A DNA stretch of 35,690 bases from a virus, in IMG/VR virus record IMGVR_UViG_3300044655_001244, positions 1-35,690 of that record; one strand, given 5' to 3'. Below, one piece after another: positions 25,838 through 33,021 of the stretch. A program made the position numbers and the translations under genes. Position 1 is the stretch's first letter, and each line of letters starts with the position of its first letter. The notes under the pieces were generated by a model. That model saw nothing but the letters and a program-made list of their open reading frames with translations. It was not told where the DNA came from and ran no database searches.

Positions 25838-26263
25838 ATGTCTAAATGTTATTGGGCTTGGTCAAGAATCAAGCAAAGATGCTATAACCCCAAACACGCT
25901 AAATATCCAAATTACGGCGGAAGAGGAATTAAAGTTTGCGATAAATGGCTAGAATCTTTTGAAAATTTCTTAATTGATATGGGCGAGCCACCAAGTCCAA
26001 AACATTCAATTGATAGAATTAATAATAATGGAAATTATGAGCCATTGAATTGCAAGTGGTCCACTATTGATGAGCAAAATGCGAATAGACGTAATTCCAT
26101 AACCATTACTTGGGATGGAAAAACAAAAACATTAATCGAGTGGTCTTTAGCAACAGGCTTTAATTACAGAACCTTGCTTAGAAGATTGGCTAATGGATGG
26201 GATATTAATAAAATATTTATCACTCCACCCAATCAAAAACTAAATACTAGAGGTGTTAAATAG
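25838..26263 (+). CDS. HNH homing-type endonuclease
   Basis: 141 aa from the ATG at 25838. It has the layout of small phage HNH nucleases: WAWSRIKQRCYNPKHAKYPN, then YGGRGIKVCDKW and the catalytic region KHSIDRINNNGNY with NCKWST (His56, Asn near 62-64, Asn71), followed by EQNANRR. The C-terminal 50 residues (WDGKTKTLIEWSLATGFNYR, TLLRRLANGWDI) form the usual DNA-recognition module. Such enzymes spread themselves by cutting alleles lacking the gene. It lies inside the structured RNA region, so it is best seen as a mobile insertion. No intron core flanking it could be confirmed. Confidence 0.85.
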   Translation: MSKCYWAWSRIKQRCYNPKHAKYPNYGGRGIKVCDKWLESFENFLIDMGEPPSPKHSIDRINNNGNYEPLNCKWSTIDEQNANRRNSITITWDGKTKTLIEWSLATGFNYRTLLRRLANGWDINKIFITPPNQKLNTRGVK

Positions 26264-26643
26264 AATAGTGCCTTCAACGAACCCGAAAGGATCACACCAG
26301 CGGGGGACATAGTCGGCACGGCTTATGGTGAGTGCATAAACGCCAGTTTAAACAATTACAAAAAGCTTTATTGTATGAAGCTTGAAAGAGGTTTGCAATG
26401 CTAGCAAGGGTTTAAATTTGGCACTAAGATTCATATACCTTGCAATTGCAAAAAAATACACAGTTAGCCTTCTGTAAAAAGGCAAATAAATCTTGATTCT
26501 TAGAAATAGGGGTTGAGAGTGTTAGACGCCAACGCACGCGCTAGTGTCAAGTCGCAAGACAAACCGTGGGAGTAAAAGCCAGTCAATGTAAGTTGGAAAC
26601 TCGGACTAGGGGCGTTGGAAGTGTTAGAAGAAGTTAAGAAGTA

Positions 26644-26720
26644 GGGGACGACTTTTTAATTTACAATTTTTTATGGTCTGCGGTAGTCCCCTGTCGCAGA
26701 TCGCCAAACTACAAGGGGAC
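26644..26720 (+). promoter_or_regulatory. Competing stems / pseudoknot over the next ribosome-binding site
   Basis: Hairpin TCTGCG (26677-26682) / CGCAGA (26695-26700) exposes GTCCCCT (26686-26692) in its loop. That loop can pair with AGGGGAC (26714-26720), which holds the SD of the gene at 26724, forming an H-type pseudoknot, or with GGGGAC at 26644-26649. The two pairings exclude each other, the arrangement of an RNA switch. Ligand or trigger unknown. Confidence 0.45.
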
Positions 26721-26723
26721 AGT

Positions 26724-26936
26724 ATGCAGCACGATCAGGAAATTAAAAAAATACAAGAACAATTTGATAAAGATTTGGCAGCCTTGCTAGGCAAATATGA
26801 GCAAGATATGTGCGATTTATTAGGGTGCGATAATTATGCCAAAAATGATTGGTTCAGACTTCAGCTTGATTATAAAGTAACCTCCAAAGCAGTGTGGACA
26901 AACAAATTTTCGATTACTCTTATATCGAAAAAATAA
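26724..26936 (+). CDS. Small helical hypothetical protein
   Basis: 70 aa from the ATG at 26724, chosen over an in-frame upstream ATG because AGGGG lies about 6 bases before it. The first 45 residues are charged helix (EIKKIQEQFDKDLAALLGKY). No family recognised. Its SD can be hidden by the structure just upstream. Confidence 0.5.
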   Translation: MQHDQEIKKIQEQFDKDLAALLGKYEQDMCDLLGCDNYAKNDWFRLQLDYKVTSKAVWTNKFSITLISKK

Positions 26937-27026
26937 TCTCTTGACTTTTAGAAATGAAGGTTGAGAATAGTGCAATGAATAAAGCAGCTCGAGGTTCACA
27001 ATAGAGTTGTTGGATAATCTTTTTAT

Positions 27027-27054
27027 GCTAGGGGGGAGTGAACCCCTCCCTAGC
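27027..27054 (+). promoter_or_regulatory. 10-bp G-rich hairpin before the replication initiator gene
   Basis: GCTAGGGGGG pairs with CCTCCCTAGC (one G-U pair) around AGTGAACC. It ends 22 bases before the ATG at 27077, and no T-run follows, so a translational or RNA-stability role is more likely than termination. The surrounding 140 bases contain no convincing gene. Confidence 0.45.
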
Positions 27055-27076
27055 GCCAAAACTACAGGTTCACTAC

Positions 27077-27808
27077 ATGTCAATCGGCTTTATAAAGCTA
27101 CATCGCAAAATAATAGAATGGGAATGGTATTCAGACGTTAATGTTTGCCGCGTATTTCTTCATCTTCTTCTTACGGCTAACTTTGAAAATAAGAAATGGC
27201 AAGGCATAGACATATCAAGGGGTCAGATAATTACATCCCTCGAAAAGCTAGGTAAATCAACCACTCTCACAATTCAACAGGTGCGCACTGCCCTTACTAA
27301 GCTAAAATCAACACACGAAATAACAATCAAAGCAACAAAGCTTCACACGTTCATCACGCTTACAAACTACAATCTCTATCAAGATAAAATAGTTGAGAGC
27401 AACACGCCAGATAACACATTAGATAACAATTCATCAACAAAGAAGCAACAAACGATCAACAAAGAAGCAACAACTACTAAAGAAGGAAAAGAAGGAAAAG
27501 AAAGTGAAGAAAGAAAAGAATCTAATCCTCTAACCGAGGATTTCCAAAAATTCTGGGAAGATTATACTCCAGTGAAAGTTTCAGATGGAAAAGTTGTTTC
27601 TAAGGGAAGTCGCAAGACAGCCCTAATTGCATACGAAAGAGCAAGAAAAAATCACAACGCAGAAAAGATTTATGAGGGCGCGGCTAAATATTTAGTGAAT
27701 TGCTATGAAAACAACCGCCTAAGCTGCCAAGCAGTCGTATTTTTAAATCAAGAAAGATTTTTAGATGATTACGAACAAACAAATTTAGAGGTAAAAAAAC
27801 ATGACTAG
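27077..27808 (+). CDS. Phage replication initiator / replisome organizer-like protein
   Basis: 243 aa from the ATG at 27077. The N-terminal winged-helix region reads GFIKLHRKIIEWEWYSDVNV, then LLLTANFENKKWQGI, SRGQIITSL and QVRTALTKLKSTHEI, a pattern shared by phage O-type and DnaD-type initiators. A low-complexity Lys/Glu/Thr linker (about 115-150) leads to a C-terminal region with FQKFWEDYTP, KGSRKTALIAYERARK and FLNQERF, a common partner-binding end. It probably binds the origin and loads a helicase. A strong hairpin precedes it. Confidence 0.75.
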   Translation: MSIGFIKLHRKIIEWEWYSDVNVCRVFLHLLLTANFENKKWQGIDISRGQIITSLEKLGKSTTLTIQQVRTALTKLKSTHEITIKATKLHTFITLTNYNLYQDKIVESNTPDNTLDNNSSTKKQQTINKEATTTKEGKEGKESEERKESNPLTEDFQKFWEDYTPVKVSDGKVVSKGSRKTALIAYERARKNHNAEKIYEGAAKYLVNCYENNRLSCQAVVFLNQERFLDDYEQTNLEVKKHD

Positions 27809-28193
27809 ATCCGCGTTAGACATTATTAAGGGCGTAGAAAAAAGGAGTTCGGTAACGCCCTATGAAGAAATTGATATCTGGGGAGCAGTAGAAATGAATA
27901 TTGATAATTTTTGCGAATTACAGGCTGATTTCTGTCAAAAAGCAAAAGAAGAAGGTTGGCTAGGCTATCGGATAGCTAAAAATCATCTTGGGCTTCTTGG
28001 TTATCTTAGAAATGGCTTTGCTATCCAACTTAAAATTCTAAATCAATACGATATTGCTTTGCCGATTTGGAATAATGAGTTTGTAGGTTTTTTTCGTTCG
28101 GACTGGTTTAAAAATACGGCGTTAGAAAACGGATTTGTTAAACCGATTTACAAGAAAGAGCATTTTGATTTAATCAAAAAATTTAAGCTTTAA
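27801..28193 (+). CDS. Hypothetical protein in the replication operon
   Basis: 130 aa. Contains NIDNFCELQADFCQKAKEEG and a GYRIAKNHLGLLGYLRNG stretch; ends with several aromatic residues. No family recognised. Its ATG lies inside the end of the initiator gene (8-base overlap), so it is translationally coupled to it and may act with it. Confidence 0.55.
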   Translation: MTRSALDIIKGVEKRSSVTPYEEIDIWGAVEMNIDNFCELQADFCQKAKEEGWLGYRIAKNHLGLLGYLRNGFAIQLKILNQYDIALPIWNNEFVGFFRSDWFKNTALENGFVKPIYKKEHFDLIKKFKL

Positions 28194-28226
28194 GACAATC
28201 AATTAACAATAACAAAGGAGTAAAAA

Positions 28227-28433
28227 ATGAGCATCTACATCTGTACAATCTGCAATCAACAAAAAGACAGCGATTTTAACTGCGCTGAATTAGACGGCAA
28301 AGAATGCTGCGAGGAATGTTTCGGAGAACACGAGCCCAACGAAGAAACCCAACAAGCTTTTAACGAAGACTTAACTAAGGCAACAAGGTTTAGTTCTGTG
28401 GAAGAGCTTTTTAATAACTTAATGAGGAAATAA
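28227..28433 (+). CDS. Small zinc-finger protein
   Basis: 68 aa. CTICN at residue 6 and CCEECF at about 27 give a four-cysteine zinc site in the first half; the second half is acidic and helical. Excellent SD (AAAGGAG). It could bind nucleic acid or protein; nothing more specific is visible. Confidence 0.6.
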   Translation: MSIYICTICNQQKDSDFNCAELDGKECCEECFGEHEPNEETQQAFNEDLTKATRFSSVEELFNNLMRK

Positions 28434-28435
28434 AC

Positions 28436-29131
28436 ATGAAAAACAGAATCAAACAAAACTTAAACCAAGACACCGAAACCAAAATCTTAGACTTCGATGG
28501 CGGAAACGGATTATCAATTCCTATGCTTATTGAAATAGCTCGTGAGCATCCAGCACCTCTTGATGTTACAATTATTGACCGCAGAAGCGCAGCCATTGCC
28601 AAGCAGCTTTTAGTCGATAATGGTTTTGAGCAGGAAGGAAATACATTCAGGAAAGACAATCTCAAATTTAACATTGTTTCAAATCCTGAATACCTGACTC
28701 AAGCTATTTATTCAAACACATTTGATTTATCTCTTGCCCTTGGCGACAGAATTTCAGCAATAACACCAATAAAATTGCGTTATGATGTTATTAAGGGAAT
28801 TACAGACGTTTCAAATAAAATGATTCTTTCGTTCAAAGCAGAAGATAATTATTTAGATGATTTATCTTTTGCGCGCTCAAGTGGACATCCAAGAGGAGAA
28901 ATTTTAGTTAATGGACCAGATGGATTGCAAACTTGCGGTGTTTATCACGAAGCGCAAGTAAGAGAAATTTTAAGTGAAGTTGGCGCAAAGGATGTTGAAA
29001 TATTTAGAGAAGGGCAACACCCGATTGCTGAGGTAATCACTTGCGTTGCTTCTTGCTTTAATGCTAAGACGTTGGGAGTTGTTGCAAAAGGTAAGGCTGT
29101 TAAGCTTAATGAAAATCAAATGACGAGGTAA
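28436..29131 (+). CDS. Rossmann-fold, methyltransferase-like protein
   Basis: 231 aa. KILDFDGGNGLSIPML (about 17-32) occupies the place of the SAM-binding motif I, VTIIDRRSAAI (about 44-54) that of the acidic second strand, and FDLSLALGDRIS (about 96-107) that of motif IV; FKAEDNYLDDLSF follows. The glycine loop departs from the usual D-x-G-x-G and no catalytic motif for DNA (DPPY/NPPY) is present, so it may act on something else or be inactive. SD GAGGAAAT is good. Confidence 0.45.
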   Translation: MKNRIKQNLNQDTETKILDFDGGNGLSIPMLIEIAREHPAPLDVTIIDRRSAAIAKQLLVDNGFEQEGNTFRKDNLKFNIVSNPEYLTQAIYSNTFDLSLALGDRISAITPIKLRYDVIKGITDVSNKMILSFKAEDNYLDDLSFARSSGHPRGEILVNGPDGLQTCGVYHEAQVREILSEVGAKDVEIFREGQHPIAEVITCVASCFNAKTLGVVAKGKAVKLNENQMTR

Positions 29132-29132
29132 C

Positions 29133-29684
29133 ATGAAAGGTAAAATTTTTAACGCGCAAGAAGTGCAAGCGATAATTGCGGGGAATAAAAGGATGTTTAG
29201 GGAGGTGATTAAGAAACAGCCTAAAAGCAATATAAATCCTGTAAAATTAGCAGATTTAACTGGAACTTGGCAATGGGCGACAAAAGAAAGTCGTAGAGAA
29301 TGCCCCTACCAAGTAGGACAAAAGATTTTTTGCAAGGAGAGCTTTGCCTTGTGGTTTGAAGCAGGGATATTTGCGGCTGATTGCATCGGTTGGCAGCGGG
29401 ATATGCTGTGTAAATGGAAACCAGCCCAACACATGAAGCAAGAACACTCACGCCTAACCCTGCTAATAAAAGAGATTATAGTGGAGCGCTTGGCGGATAT
29501 TAGTGAGGAGAATTTAAAATTAGAAGGCTTTAAAACTGATTACAAAATAATGAACGATGGAATTTACAAAAAAGATTCCATTAAATTTTTTCGAGAAGAT
29601 TGGAACGCAACTCACAAAAAACCAGAAGAGAAGTTTGAGGCATCGCCTTGGGTTTGGGTAATTTCTTTTGAGGTGGTGAAATGA
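29133..29684 (+). CDS. ASCH-type conserved phage protein
   Basis: 183 aa. The order KIFNAQEVQAIIAGNKRMFR, CPYQVGQKIFCKESFA, WKPAQHMKQEHSRLTLLIKE, RLADISEEN, then FREDWNATH and WVWVISFEVVK at the end is that of a widespread phage family with an ASCH/PUA-like fold. Such folds bind RNA or modified nucleotides; the phage role is unknown. Its stop overlaps the next ATG. Confidence 0.75.
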   Translation: MKGKIFNAQEVQAIIAGNKRMFREVIKKQPKSNINPVKLADLTGTWQWATKESRRECPYQVGQKIFCKESFALWFEAGIFAADCIGWQRDMLCKWKPAQHMKQEHSRLTLLIKEIIVERLADISEENLKLEGFKTDYKIMNDGIYKKDSIKFFREDWNATHKKPEEKFEASPWVWVISFEVVK

Positions 29685-29830
29685 ATAAAAAACAAGCTTA
29701 TTTTTTGGTCAGCATAGAAGCGATAATCCTTTATTTTATTAATAAATTTGAAGGCATGGATTGCGCTATTTATTATGTAGTATTGCGCTTGTTAATATCA
29801 GACATTTTAGGAAAGATAAAAAATGATTAA
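29681..29830 (+). CDS. Small membrane-associated protein
   Basis: 49 aa with a hydrophobic middle (AYFLVSIEAIILYFI) and a second weakly hydrophobic part. ATGA overlap with the gene before it. Unknown function. Confidence 0.5.
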   Translation: MNKKQAYFLVSIEAIILYFINKFEGMDCAIYYVVLRLLISDILGKIKND

Positions 29831-29864
29831 AATTTTATTAGGCTGGGGGTATATAGATGCTTAA
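29823..29864 (+). CDS. Possible 13-residue linking peptide
   Basis: MIKILLGWGYIDA, with its ATG inside the stop of the previous gene and the next gene's ATG inside its own end. This chained layout, with GGGGG in its frame serving as SD for the next gene, could carry ribosomes forward. It may be only a translation bridge. Confidence 0.25.
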   Translation: MIKILLGWGYIDA

Positions 29865-30090
29865 AGTATTTTGCTTTATTCGCTTACATTTTTGGCGGAA
29901 AATTGATAAGAATCAGAACCATGATTTTTTGGTTTGCACATCTTGCGGCAAAAGAAAATTCCGGTTTAAATCTAATTTCTATCAAAACCATTGCTGGAAA
30001 CAAGGACGTGATTTTTCCAAAAAACCTATAATTGAAGCTTGGATAAATGGGGCTTCTTACGAAGAAACAAAACAAAAACTTTTTAATTAA
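29857..30090 (+). CDS. Small putative zinc-binding protein
   Basis: 77 aa. HDFLVCTSCGKRKFRF at about 23-38 and a later H-C pair (NHCW) could hold zinc. The C-terminus IEAWINGASYEETKQKLF looks helix-turn-helix-like. Preceded by a GGGGG SD. No family assigned. Confidence 0.5.
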   Translation: MLKVFCFIRLHFWRKIDKNQNHDFLVCTSCGKRKFRFKSNFYQNHCWKQGRDFSKKPIIEAWINGASYEETKQKLFN

Positions 30091-30131
30091 AACATGAAAA
30101 CAACATCTTACAAAACAAACAATAATTAGAT

Positions 30132-30335
30132 ATGAAAGAACCTGAATTTAAAGTTGGAGAGGAAGTTATTTATCTTAATAATATGGGTACTTCTCCTTAT
30201 CAAACGAGGATTATTACTTCTATTATTCCTTTGCAGGAAAGAGGGAGTAATCATGGATATGCCTATTTTAGTCGGAAAACAAGATTGCAATCAAATCGAA
30301 TTAAAAAGAAAAACTCTCAACCCGCTCTTCAGTAA
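30132..30335 (+). CDS. Small hypothetical protein, SH3-like start
   Basis: 67 aa. FKVGEEVIYLNNMG then TRIITSIIPL reads like a small SH3-type barrel; the C-terminus is Lys/Arg-rich (SRKTRLQSNRIKKK). No SD is evident. An overlapping frame 22 bases on is less protein-like. Confidence 0.45.
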   Translation: MKEPEFKVGEEVIYLNNMGTSPYQTRIITSIIPLQERGSNHGYAYFSRKTRLQSNRIKKKNSQPALQ

Positions 30336-30517
30336 AGCGACATAGAAAGTCTTGATTATTCAAGAAAAAAACTGGCAATCGAGATTTTAAAGTTACTACA
30401 GCCTCTAGGCTAGATTAATGTCAAGAGATTTATTTGCTACCGTAGTAAAAATAATTATTGCAAGTAGAAATTAAATCTTTTTAATGCGGTAACAATATTA
30501 ATTAAATCATTTATTTT
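30336..30517. other. 182-base gap with small hairpins and a promoter-like motif
   Basis: TCTTGATTATTCAAGA (30350-30365) is a 6-bp hairpin, AGCCTCTAGGCT a 4-bp one. The stretch 30433-30455 resembles the promoter region at 20576-20597. No gene seen. Confidence 0.35.
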
Positions 30518-30784
30518 ATGGTAATTATTAAAACAAATAATCGGGGTAAATTTATAGCCCCTACTTTAGAAAAAGCTAAGGAAAAAATGGTAAATTGTTT
30601 AGCGCAGCACAATGAAACTAACGTCGATATTTCAAACATTATTTTTTGCAATAAAAGGTTAAATCAAAAAGAAATTAATGAAATTTCTCGGGATATTGAA
30701 CAAGAAATTTATACTTGGCTTGCAATAGCTAAAATCGAAAGCGAAGGATTAAGACGCGCTCAACAAGAATCTATGGAGGGATAA
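30518..30784 (+). CDS. Hypothetical protein
   Basis: 88 aa: beta-type start (VIIKTNNRGKFIAPTLEKAK), then helix (LNQKEINEISRDIEQEIYTW and onward). No family recognised. Its stop is directly followed by the YopX gene, whose SD GGAGGGAT lies within its last codons. Confidence 0.5.
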   Translation: MVIIKTNNRGKFIAPTLEKAKEKMVNCLAQHNETNVDISNIIFCNKRLNQKEINEISRDIEQEIYTWLAIAKIESEGLRRAQQESMEG

Positions 30785-31150
30785 ATGAGAGAATTTAGAG
30801 CTTGGAATCCAGAAAACAGACGAATGTTATATAATGTAGCGGTGCAAGATGGTAAGCACGTTACGCCAGAACAAACTCTTGGCAGTGATTATTGGGATGC
30901 GGTACTGGTTCCTAATAATAATATTGTAATACAATTCACTGGTTTGCTTGATAAAAATGGTAAAAAGATTTTTGAAGGTGATATTTTAAAAATTTATTTT
31001 GAAGGCAACGGAAGATCATATTTAAAGGAAGTAAAGTGGTTAAACGATGCTATTAACAAGGGCAGATGGGACGCTTTGGATAATTGCGTTTACACTTCTT
31101 GCGAAGTTGTCGGAAATATTTTTGAAAATCCTGAATTACTGGAGGGGTAA
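30785..31150 (+). CDS. YopX family protein (second copy)
   Basis: 121 aa. MREFRAWNPENRRMLYN at the start, VIQFTGLLDKNGKKIFEGDI in the middle and GNIFENPELLEG at the end are textbook YopX features. It diverges strongly from the copy at 22847, so the two are probably old paralogs or separate acquisitions. Strong SD. Confidence 0.85.
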   Translation: MREFRAWNPENRRMLYNVAVQDGKHVTPEQTLGSDYWDAVLVPNNNIVIQFTGLLDKNGKKIFEGDILKIYFEGNGRSYLKEVKWLNDAINKGRWDALDNCVYTSCEVVGNIFENPELLEG

Positions 31151-31216
31151 ATGGAAGGACAATTTAAAGAGGCATTCATAGAAATTAAAGATTTAGACCA
31201 TTTAGAGGTTTTATGA
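31151..31216 (+). CDS. Possible 21-residue acidic peptide
   Basis: MEGQFKEAFIEIKDLDHLEV plus Leu. It starts directly after the YopX stop with GGAGGGGT as SD and overlaps the next ATG (ATGA). The SD and overlaps are its only support. Confidence 0.35.
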   Translation: MEGQFKEAFIEIKDLDHLEVL

Positions 31217-31272
31217 ACGACAATGATTCACAAGAATATTATTACTATTGGGCAAGTCAAATTAACAAATAA
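31213..31272 (+). CDS. Possible 19-residue peptide
   Basis: MNDNDSQEYYYYWASQINK, Tyr-rich. ATGA overlap with the previous peptide and GAGG upstream; followed within a few bases by the SD of the ATPase gene. May be a translation bridge. Confidence 0.3.
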   Translation: MNDNDSQEYYYYWASQINK

Positions 31273-31286
31273 ATGAGGAAATGAAA

Positions 31287-32237
31287 ATGAGTTTAATCAA
31301 AAAACCAAACGAATTAACCCAAACTAAAATCAAACTAAAAGGGCTTGTTTATGGTCAACCCGGTGTTGGTAAAACAAGTTTGGCATTATCTGCGCCCAAA
31401 CCACTTCTAATTGATTTTGACAATGGATTGAGAAGAGTTGCTAAACAGTATCAGACTGACAGCGTTCAAATTGAGAGTTACCAAAACTTATTGGATATTT
31501 TAACTAAGGAAGACATTTCTGGTTATGAAACGATTGTAATTGATACGCTTGGCAAAATGATCGACCGCATTGGCGATTGGCTGGCTGTCTCGAATCCAAA
31601 AGTAAAACAAGCTGATGGTCAGCTTTCAATGAAAGGTTGGGGAAATGTTAAAGGTGAGTTTCAAAGACTTTTAAAAGTTTTAGAAGGCAAAAACAAATCT
31701 GCCATTTTTATCGCTCACGAAAAAGAGGAAAAGGTTGGTGATGATGTTATGAAACGTCCCGATGTTGCTGGCTCTTCTGGCAAAGACATTGTCAAGGAGC
31801 TTGATTTTATGGGCTATATGTCAATCAAAAACGGCAAGAGAACAATCGACCTTGCGCCAAACGAAGCTTATTATGCTAAAAACTCACTTGGGCTTGATTC
31901 TTTCCTAGAATACAAACCTCTTGTTGGCATAAATAATTTTCTTTCAGAAGCCATCTTTGATGCCTACCAAGAAAAACTTAAAAAAGACGAGGAGCTTGCA
32001 AAAGATTATGACGCTTTGATTGAGGAGCTAAAAATCAAAGTTGCTAATATTAAGGATTTAGAGCAGCTAAATAGCTATTACAACGCAGTTTATAACAAGC
32101 ATGACAAGCTTTGGTCGTCTTACCAAATGGAAGCAGCCTTCTTAAAAACTAAAGTTGAAGAGCTTGGTTGTGAGTTTGATGCTAAGGCTAGAGAATTTAA
32201 AACTAAGGCTAAAAAAGAAGAGGTGAAAGATGAGTAA
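31287..32237 (+). CDS. Sak4-like RecA-fold ATPase (phage recombination)
   Basis: 316 aa from the ATG at 31287, which has GAGGAA at a proper distance; an ATG two codons earlier sits too close to that SD. Walker A GQPGVGKTS (23-31) and Walker B TIVIDTLG (Asp about 86) are intact. LLIDFDNGLRR, FIAHEKEE and a C-terminal coiled region follow. This is the layout of Sak4-type phage ATPases that work with SSB in single-strand annealing. It overlaps the nuclease gene by eight bases, with SSB close by, so a recombination cassette is likely. Confidence 0.8.
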   Translation: MSLIKKPNELTQTKIKLKGLVYGQPGVGKTSLALSAPKPLLIDFDNGLRRVAKQYQTDSVQIESYQNLLDILTKEDISGYETIVIDTLGKMIDRIGDWLAVSNPKVKQADGQLSMKGWGNVKGEFQRLLKVLEGKNKSAIFIAHEKEEKVGDDVMKRPDVAGSSGKDIVKELDFMGYMSIKNGKRTIDLAPNEAYYAKNSLGLDSFLEYKPLVGINNFLSEAIFDAYQEKLKKDEELAKDYDALIEELKIKVANIKDLEQLNSYYNAVYNKHDKLWSSYQMEAAFLKTKVEELGCEFDAKAREFKTKAKKEEVKDE

Positions 32238-33021
32238 GTATTTAATCACGCCCTCGCTTTTGAATAGCTTCGCCTACTACATCCAAGACGAATGGAAAAG
32301 CCCTGCGGAAAGTAGGGCTGACTTCCTTAAAACTTTGAGTAGAAAAAAGTTTGAGCCTAACGAGGCTATGCAAAAGGGAATTGATTTTGAAGATGATATA
32401 GAAAACTATTGCAATAATAAATTTCGACCGACTTTTAAAAAACAAGCAATTGGTGCGGTTTTTTCGTGGGACGAAATATCAAAACTAGGTTATGATGATT
32501 GTGAAAACCCTAGTGGTTTTTGTTGTATTTGTGATAATGATGATTGCGAAGGAGAATGTGATATTAGTAGAGAAACCCATGAAGAACCTTTACGAGTGAA
32601 AGATGATTATAGCGAATGCGTGATTGCTTGTGGCAAAATAGTAAAAGACGGACTCTGGCAACAATCAGTCAAAAAAGAAATCAAGGTTGGCAATCAAGAG
32701 TTTTTACTTTACGGACGCACCGATGTCATTAAACGAGATACTATTTACGATATCAAGTTCACAGGAAACTATGAGCTAGGTAAATTCCTAGATTCGAGCC
32801 AGCACTTGATTTATCTTTATTGTTCTGATTTGCCTAACTTTTCTTATTTAATTTCTGATGGTAAGGAATTTTGGCGCGAAGATTATCACAATCACGCTGG
32901 GATTGAAAATGAAATTAAAAGCAAAATAAGTGATTTTTTAGGTTATTTGGAAAACGACAAAGAAGCTAAAGAAATGTTTTTAACCAAATGGGAATCAAAA
33001 AACAATAACAATGCGCGATGA
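32230..33021 (+). CDS. PD-(D/E)XK nuclease with cysteine-rich insert
   Basis: 263 aa. The fold is marked by GIDFEDDI (50-57), YGRTDVI (Asp165), YDIKF (Asp174, Lys176) and a following SSQHLIYLYC (Gln191), the motifs I-IV order of Cas4/RecB-type exonucleases. A cluster of six cysteines at 91-110 (DDCENPSGFCCICDNDDCEG and ECD) with two more at 130 and 134 is inserted before the catalytic Asp and could bind zinc or an iron-sulfur cluster. It probably resects DNA for the overlapping Sak4-like ATPase. Confidence 0.8.
   Translation: MSKYLITPSLLNSFAYYIQDEWKSPAESRADFLKTLSRKKFEPNEAMQKGIDFEDDIENYCNNKFRPTFKKQAIGAVFSWDEISKLGYDDCENPSGFCCICDNDDCEGECDISRETHEEPLRVKDDYSECVIACGKIVKDGLWQQSVKKEIKVGNQEFLLYGRTDVIKRDTIYDIKFTGNYELGKFLDSSQHLIYLYCSDLPNFSYLISDGKEFWREDYHNHAGIENEIKSKISDFLGYLENDKEAKEMFLTKWESKNNNNAR

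Larger units (their letters stand above)
24670..26720 (+). ncRNA. Candidate giant structured RNA, interrupted by an HNH gene
   Basis: About 2 kb with only two plausible genes (25701-26263) but very many perfect inverted repeats and a higher G+C than its surroundings. Stems I can trace: 24764-24771/24789-24796 (8 bp); 24854-24860/24866-24872 (7 bp); 24876-24883/24895-24902 (8 bp); 25081-25091/25105-25115 (11 bp); 25116-25129 (5 bp, GAAA loop); 25131-25142/25206-25217 (12 bp) enclosing 25179-25194; 25281-25294; 25435-25440/25449-25454; 25561-25574 (GAAA); and after the HNH gene 26342-26353/26410-26422, 26424-26429/26498-26503, 26529-26535/26612-26618 enclosing 26541-26545/26605-26609 and 26551-26560 (GCAA). 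Five hairpins have GAAA loops. Size, phage context and a tRNA-like domain recall GOLLD and ROOL RNAs; the class is unproven and the exact ends are unknown. Confidence 0.6.

Noticed and set aside
26305-26330. GGGGACATAGTCGGCACGG, resembling the 3' P7 element of group I introns
   Set aside because: No convincing 5' P7 or P3 partner could be found in proper order, and no gene is interrupted, so a group I intron is not supported.
26953-27003. 16-codon frame MKVENSAMNKAARGSQ
   Set aside because: Very short, no SD, in a stretch of probable RNA leader.
30094-30129. 11-codon frame MKTTSYKTNNN
   Set aside because: It resembles the start of the 23430 protein but has no SD and ends at once; probably a leftover or chance.
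30154-30345. 63-residue frame overlapping the 30132 gene
   Set aside because: Leu/Ile-rich shadow without SD; the 30132 frame has a more protein-like sequence.
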